Shown piece after piece: positions 57,785 through 64,000 of a stretch of DNA of 64,000 bases. The notes beneath the pieces were generated by a model that ran no database searches, was not told the DNA's origin, and saw nothing but the letters and a program-made list of their open reading frames with translations. The number at the start of each line of letters is the position of its first letter. Positions within the stretch are counted from its first letter, which is position 1. The translations under genes and the position numbers were made by a program. This DNA comes from Balanoglossus misakiensis (taxonomy: Eukaryota; Hemichordata): positions 8,246,001 to 8,310,000 of the forward strand of contig CM082591.2 of assembly GCA_040954595.2 (NCBI GenBank). Direction: 5' to 3'.

Positions 57785-60700
57785 ATGAGCCGAAAATCTG
57801 GCCGGTAAGATGTATTTGTTTGTTTGTTTTTCGAAAGAAACTACATCGAAATTACAACATACAGCTGGCTTGGAGTTGTTGCAAACTTGCAAGTTGTACT
57901 TTTGTAGTGTTGATCCCACGGCTTTGTGAACTGTTGTTGTTACTGCAGTACAATGTACTCTCCATGATGTACTGTAACTCGAGGTTTAGCCTGGTACGGT
58001 ACATCATGGAGGGAAATGAATGTACCATTACCGTTGTCGGCGGGGTTTCATTGGATCTACATGTAGACACCATGCACCACAACCTCGCCCCGAAACCTGT
58101 CCATCAAAACAACCTCGTACCAAAAACAACTTCGCACCACAAATACTGATTTTTTTTTCACGAAATGAGTTTTGGGACCAGAAATAATCAGAGTTCAGGC
58201 TTGTATAGGTCGTTTTATTGAATTACGCTCACTTTGTTTTCTGCAGAAAAAGTTACAGCTAATGGAGCTTTAATTTTCCAAACCACACTATTAATAAAGT
58301 TTTTGATTGTTTATTTGTCATCACAGAAGTCATAAAGCAATCAACTATAGTCAGTTTGGTGATGGAGAGGCTGAAATGAATAAGTGATGGTGAGTAAATG
58401 CCAGACTTGTCTGAATTGTTGTTACTGTAATCATGCCAATAATATGACCAGAATCAAATAAATATGATCTATGAAAGGACAAACCGATAGAATATAAATG
58501 AATCTCCATGGTCAAATTACAGAGGGGAAGGGGGGGGGGGGGTAAATCACAGTATGCAAGGCGAGGTTGTCAAATAATTAATTATAAAAGAATAGTGGGG
58601 GGTTGAACTAATAGAGCAGTCCAAGAACTGAAGTGATTACAGTACTCATATTCATAATGATCGATTTGATAAAGTTCCCAAACTGTAAGGTTTTCTGCAG
58701 GCAACAGCTAGTACTTGTAAACATTCACTCATCACACATTTGACAGGGAAGCCATATAACTGAATCATCATACGTAAAAGTTTGTGATCATGCCCCTTTA
58801 CAGAGGAGAGATTCTTGTATATTTGTCAGTGTGGTAAAATAATGAGTGATTTCTAATAGTTGCACTTTTCATTTGTTTTTTCTCCATTAGATGACTTTGC
58901 GGAACCCACACCACCATCACCTAAGAGACTTAAGGTTGATAAGGAGAAGAAAAAGAAAAAAGACACAAAGCAAAAAAGGTGAATAATATCTTGGCACTGT
59001 AATTCACAAAGCATGTTGTGGAAACAATCATTGCTTTGTTGTGATGTGATTGCTGGCTTACCAGCAATTCTCGTGCTTCTTGATGAATGTTCAAAGATTA
59101 CATTTCTGTCGTCACTCAAACAACATTAAAATCACCATTGAGTGAAGTTGCCTTACATGTATGTATGTGCAGCTTGTTTATTACTAATTGTCTTTTCCCA
59201 AAATATGGAACCCTAATTCAGTTTGTATACTTGCATTTTTTTCCATTTATAGAGTTTCTCTGGACAACAAACTTTTTGATCGTGATTTAGAATTAGCATT
59301 GGCACTTTCCAAACAATCTGCTGAAGACTTATCACAACCAACAGGTAAGTTTTGATCACACGTATGCTTTCCTCAATTCTGGCTATCTTATATTGGTTTT
59401 TACTTCATGCTAGGTGGTCAACGCACATACATGTAATAATTGCATTCTGGGTAAAAGGTTGACAACTCACTGTAGTAAGAGATAGAAGAAATGATATGTT
59501 GACTGTATTTCATGAATTCCATTGGTCAAACGTTTCTGCCTTTGTAGTTGACATATTAACCTCAGGTCAATTAATGTACATTTTAATTGCACAGGGACTG
59601 TAACAAAGTGGCCACTATAATAGAGGTAACCACTAACACAGGTTTCACTGTATCATATTTTTGTAGATGGAGACAACATAGAACCAAAACCGGACACAGA
59701 AACATTACAAACTCCGCAATTAAAAGAAAATCTTCAGCAGGATGTGGACAGAGGCTCATCTGAGGAAAAAGGAGAAGGCACAATGAAATGTGAGTCTTTC
59801 GTCTGACATCTACATACCTGCTGCACTCTTTTAGAATACCCTGATAGCATTTATTCTCACACTCCTGGCCGCTGAGCCGAGTGTGGGATCGAGAGTGCGG
59901 GATAAATCGATCCCACACTCTCGCTCGCAGAATTGAAAGCTCTATGTTACACGAGCGCTGATTGGATGACAAAAGGTTTTGTAACAACACATGCATTCTA
60001 GAGTTTCATCAACTTACTGTATTTTGAAACATGTGAAAAAAGCACCTAGCTTGATACTTCCATCACAAGATATGGTAGGGACCATTTTCTGATGGATATT
60101 AGGCCTGATCGTAGTAATCTGTGACGCTAATACTATACACCCATTGGGAGTCTCACACACGTGCTATGTCAACTGTATACCAGAAGTGCATGTATTTAAA
60201 AACACTGCACTTCAGGTCACCAGTTTGGCAATGGCTGTATTAAAATGCGATGATCATCTTATGCGCATGTGCGTAATTTCTATTGTACAACCATTTTCTG
60301 TACAAGCATTATGTTTTGCAAATTTTGCGTTCGATGCATTCAAATAGCAGACTGCCTTCGCTTCCTTCCATATTTCATGCGCACCCTATAAGTAGATTCT
60401 GGTTTTGTCCCTTCTTTTCACCCAATTTGCTGTCTTTTCCTGATCTCCGACACAGACTATGGTCGCCGCCATCTTGTCTGTTGTTAGGACAGCATGCTGC
60501 CTCATGGCAATATTTATAACCAGAGTCTCTTGTTTGGCACACGCACATAAGACGATTGTTGCCCTTTAACATCACAGATTACTATGGTCCAACCTTACCA
60601 TAGAAAACAAAGGGTTTGGACTTAACCATGGTGGTGAAAGGGTTGAAATACATGGAGTGACATGGTAGGTGCTGTGTTGCAGAATAACCAATGTTGTTAA

Positions 60701-62219
60701 ACTTATGTTTAAATTACAGCTGATGATAGAGAAATGGTAATTTCTGAAGAATCAGATTTTAATGATGATGATAATGAGGATGATGATAGTGATAGTGATT
60801 TTAATGAACCTGCAACGAAAAGCAAAGCCAAGTCAAAAAAGACAAACAGCAAAAAAAGAAAAAGAGAAACCAAGGCCAGTAAATCACCAGTGAAGCCAAG
60901 ACTGAATGCTACAGGTATGTAGACATAAACATGTAGCTGCCTGAATGGTACCTGTTCGTTCATATATTATGCAAGAGAGAGTTGTATGTTGTATATCGCC
61001 CTCTAGTGTTGACTAGGCTTATTCATTGTAGATTAAAACATGCGACTTGTTGTTAGCTGTACATCGCGTGTCGTTCTCTCTGTTTCTTGAGCCCCAACAC
61101 ATAAAGAACCCATAACAAGAGAGAGAGAGAGAGGGGGGGGGGGAGACAGAGACAAAGGGGGGAGGGGGAGGGGAAGTAAGGCCCTTCAGTAAGAATTTCC
61201 CCTCTATCTCCATGAGCCAACAATAAGGCACACTGTGCACGTATTCCATCTTTCTTTTCTTTTCTGTTCCAGTGACTCCAGTGAACAAAGCCGGCAAATT
61301 AACACCAAAAAGAGTCGGCAGCAAACCCAAAACATTTGTTGGTTTCACACCACCAGCTCCAGTTTCAATCTCCAGTAATAGTGGCACCAATCCATCAAGT
61401 TCCAGTTCTTCAACGACAGTCAGGAAACCAGCATGGTGTGCTTCCAGTAAGTTCTTGATTGTGTGTCTTGTCCTCATACATGTACATGTCCATCTACCCT
61501 GGTATGTGTATGGTGAAATTATATACGATGAAACCTGTCTATTAAGGACACCTCTTGGACCAGAAAATCTGTCCTTAACCCTAGCGCTGCCAAGTCAGTT
61601 GAACCTGGATTGATTTCCAGGGTGCCTAGAATCCTGGCTCCCGGGCCTGTTAGACTGCCAAGTGCGTGTTATTCAGTAGGGCCTATACAAGACCCTCAGA
61701 CCAATACAGTGCAAACCAGTATGATTTGATACATTTTATGGGGGAGGGGCTCAGACTGCCAAGTGTGTCTAAGTACGTATGAGAGCCATGCCAAGACAGT
61801 CAAAATACGTTTAAGAAGAAAAAGTTGCAAATACGTATTTTATTTAAGGGACTTGACACTCTAAACAGGTTTGACACCCAGTAGCATTAAGGTTAACTGA
61901 GAGGTGTCCTGATTAGAGAGGTGTCCGTAATGACAGGTTTCACTGTTTACGTCATCATATACACAATACTAGAATTCATTGATGTATGTATCTATATAAA
62001 ATCAGGAAAATGACAATATTCTAAATGTTGAGTAGACCACTATCTTAGAACTCAAATCAATTTAACACATGTTTTATTCTTGCACAAACAGGTAGTTCAA
62101 GTTCATCAAATCCCCTGGGAGGTGTCAGCCTTAAAAGTCCAAGTGCACCGATGAGACTTGGTCTATCCAGAAACATGAAAGTGAAACGTTTACATCCACA
62201 TGTGCAAATCAAGGAATAG
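57785..62219 (+). CDS. RAD51AP1: RAD51-associated protein 1 (283 aa, eight exons)
   Basis: Nuclear DNA-binding partner that stimulates RAD51 strand exchange in homologous recombination. Exons are 57785-57804, 58327-58358, 58891-58978, 59253-59344, 59667-59789, 60720-60914, 61273-61446 and 62092-62219, 852 nt in one frame. N-terminal NYSQFDDF matches the family N-terminus. LDNKLFDRDLELALALS (exon 4) matches the conserved ALALS block. A Lys-rich stretch and an acidic Asp/Glu/Ser-rich exon 6 follow. The C-terminus has RKPAW, then PLGGVSLKSP and MRLGLSR, the RAD51-binding end. Human protein is ~335-352 residues. Exon 2 needs a weak donor (GTGATG at 58359) to keep frame; the strong GTGAGT at 58390 would include an in-frame TGA at 58385. 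Introns carry MITEs at 59563 and 61525. Confidence 0.9.
59563..59650. mobile_element. Fragment of pogo-like MITE in RAD51AP1 intron 4
   Basis: Reads TTGCACAGGGACTGTAACAA and GTGGCCACTATA as in 46067-46213. It ends GGTTTCACTG followed by TA at 59651. The left end is missing. It stops 16 bp before exon 5, so its tail serves as the polypyrimidine region of the acceptor. Confidence 0.7.
59881..59918. repeat. Short inverted repeat
   Basis: GTGTGGGATCGA and TCGATCCCACAC form a perfect 12 bp stem in RAD51AP1 intron 5. Confidence 0.6.
61117..61175. repeat. Polypurine tract in RAD51AP1 intron 6
   Basis: About 59 nearly pure purines: AG repeats, then G10 and GGGGGGAGGGGGAGGGG. Several G runs could form a quadruplex on this strand. 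Confidence 0.85.
61525..61945. mobile_element. Pogo-like MITE in RAD51AP1 intron 7
   Basis: Starts TGAAACCTGTCTATTAAGG with GACACCTCTTGGACC and ends GGTGTCCGTAATGACAGG with TTTCACTG, a terminal inverted repeat of about 30 bp. TA precedes it at 61523. About 420 bp and non-coding. The left terminus has drifted from the CAGTGAAACC consensus. Confidence 0.7.
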
Positions 62220-62749
62220 GCTTTAGGCTTTGCAGGAACCATACCAGTATTACGATATCCATAATCAACAAAAGTGATGTTGCTTTGCCAGTACAAGTCT
62301 GAAGGAGGCCACTGATAAACCCTGTTGTTGAAGAATTGTGAGACTGTACAGTGCAGTAACAAGCAGAATGTGGGATCTACTGTAAAAACATCATCAACCA
62401 TCCAGGGCGACCTCAGATGAACGACACATAGGAGGGAATATACATGTAGAAATTTACAAGTACTGAATAGGTGGACGTCATTGCAGGAATAAACAACAGT
62501 CAAGAGATGTGACCAGAGTTTTAAAAGAAATGGCCTTTTTTACCGACAGAGAAAAAGTGCTACCCGTGGAGTCCACAGATGACACGACACAGAATCAAGG
62601 GTCAAGAGACCACCTGTGCAGCCAGCAGTCCAAAGATGACCACCCAAATCAATGGCAGGCAGAGATGACGAGCGCTGTGGACAGTGACAGTTAACCCCGA
62701 TAGTGTTATAAACATACACTATTTGTCTAATGGCCAAAAATTGCCCGTC

Positions 62750-62755
62750 AATAAA
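62750..62755 (+). terminator. Polyadenylation signal of RAD51AP1
   Basis: AATAAA 531 bp after the stop codon, followed by a T-rich stretch and preceding the MITE at 62977. Confidence 0.6.
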
Positions 62756-62976
62756 CATGATATGATATTATATTTGTGAACCCCAATGAAGGGAAAGAGG
62801 ATATTCTGTTTTCAGTTCTGACACTGCCACCATCACAGAGATCCAGACACTTCATATTTTCACTTGAGTAGCAGTCACCTCAGGACCAAGAAGGATTCGT
62901 GTAGCTTTTGATCTTTATGATCCATAATTTGTGCAATAAGGGTGGTTTCAGTCTCCAAGGTTGGAGTCCAGGGCAA

Positions 62977-63329
62977 TTAAAGGGACAAAGTCTCTCTCTC
63001 GCTGCCCTTTTTCCATTAATTATATTTGATACCAGACACCGATTATGTTATTGTACACGTAGATATATTGTGAGTCAATGTTCAACCACACACACCTTCC
63101 ATCTTGCTTGTAGACACAAGAGTGAAAAGCTCGCCAAAATGAATATAAATCGGTGTTTACCATTTATTCATTTTGGCGAGATTTTTACTCTCATACCCTA
63201 CAAACGGGATGGAAGTTGTGTGTGGTTGAACGTTCATTCACTACATATACACATATACATTGAACAGTGTCTTGTATCAAACATAATTAATGGAAAAGGG
63301 GCAGCAAGAGAGAGACTTTGTCCCTTTAA
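62977..63329. mobile_element. TTAA-flanked foldback MITE, complete copy
   Basis: The most complete member (353 bp): TTAAAGGGACAAAGTCTCTC to the inverse ending at 63329. Inner arms (GTAGATATATTGTGAGTC / TTCATTCACTACATATA) and the central palindrome (ATGAATATAAATCGG / TTTATTCATTTTGGCGAG) are present. Its 172-codon open frame is a by-product of the palindrome. Confidence 0.85.
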
Positions 63330-64000
63330 TAGATTGGGGGTCCATCAGTGTGGCCATATTTCTGTTCATCCCCAGACATGCCTACCCATTTCATTCAAAG
63401 TTGGTATAGCAAACTTCTCTGAATGACTGTCTTGTTTGTATAAAATACCATTATAGAAGAATGTGTTACAGTGTATGTACAAGATGCGGTGTACAAATTT
63501 TATTTCATTTCATTTTTTGTGAAAATTTTAACATGGCTTTCCGTGACAACAGTGAAAGAAGATCGTGTCACTCTCAGCTTCATATTGTACCAATGCAAAA
63601 TTGTTTTCCAATGTCTTGAAAGATTTTAAAATGTCATTTTTATTTATACTATATAGTAAAATCTTTCCATACTGGTCCTGATCTCCAGTAGTCCATGGTT
63701 TCTAAGCCCCTGGAGCTGCCACTTTTTGCATTATTTTCGTGATTTTATTTTCCAACTAAAATTGGTCCATCCAGGCTTACTGATGGGTATATATAAACAC
63801 CTTATCGATGCCCGATTGTGATTGCATGTATTAAAATGGTCACAGTGCCACACCGATTTAACCAGCCTCCATACAAAAGTACGCAGCTATCGTGGTATGT
63901 GTCGCCAAGAGATGACAAATTGATGCAAATGCAAGTAATATGGCTTAATGGTGAGGATTTTTGAGGATAGGGAATATATTTGAAATATTTTACTGTGGAA
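63330..64000. other. Right edge, no feature recognised
   Basis: AT-rich DNA downstream of RAD51AP1. I see no exon, repeat end or RNA gene. Confidence 0.5.

Noticed and set aside
57820-58149. 109-codon open frame on the plus strand
   Set aside because: It lies in RAD51AP1 intron 1 just after the exon 1 donor and has no recognisable domain.
62908-63426. 172-codon open frame, the longest near the right end
   Set aside because: Most of it is the palindromic MITE at 62977-63329, and its residues mirror the inverted repeat rather than a protein family.

Overview
This window is animal nuclear DNA: spliced genes with GT-AG introns, AT-rich intergenic DNA, and many short non-autonomous DNA transposons with clear target-site duplications (TTAA, TAA, TA). 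The gene set is a pair of intronless TRIM-NHL genes, an astacin metalloprotease, a filamin/MIB-HERC2 protein and RAD51AP1. It suits a marine invertebrate, probably a deuterostome such as a hemichordate or amphioxus with expanded TRIM families. That placement is inference only.

Positions 1-37834 are a tandem array of large duplicons. Unit A (1-14489) and unit B (14490-30085) each run through the same order: a TTAA-flanked foldback MITE, about 4 kb of AT-rich non-coding DNA, an internal tandem array of a ~1.76 kb repeat, about 2.4 kb of more unique upstream DNA, and a single-exon RING/B-box/B-box/coiled-coil/NHL gene (12280-14232 and 27889-29847, + strand). Unit C (30086-37834) has only one copy of the 1.76 kb repeat. 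It ends in a chimeric junction near 37524, before the place where its TRIM gene should be. The units differ by later events: a 413 bp TTAA-flanked insertion only in A, a ~650 bp palindromic insertion and a ~0.67 kb tandem duplication only in B, and a virtually identical pair of 1.76 kb repeats in B. The two TRIM proteins differ at about 51 residues, concentrated in B-box 2 and in repeated positions of the NHL propeller.

Positions 37934-43620 on the minus strand hold the first four exons of an astacin-family (M12A) protease: signal peptide, prodomain with Asp switch and furin-like site, and the start of the catalytic domain. The exon with the zinc-binding HExxHxxGxxH motif is not seen. If the gene is intact, the TRIM array sits inside its next intron on the opposite strand. 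If not, the array has cut the gene in two.

43711-50440 is intergenic and rich in inverted-repeat elements. 50542-53642 (+) is a three-exon gene encoding 440 residues: the second half of a RING finger, a Tyr/Arg/Gly-rich linker, one filamin repeat and one MIB/HERC2 domain. After about 4 kb without a recognised gene, 57785-62219 (+) is an eight-exon RAD51AP1 orthologue (283 residues). A complete copy of the foldback MITE follows at 62977-63329. No RNA genes or CRISPR arrays were recognised.
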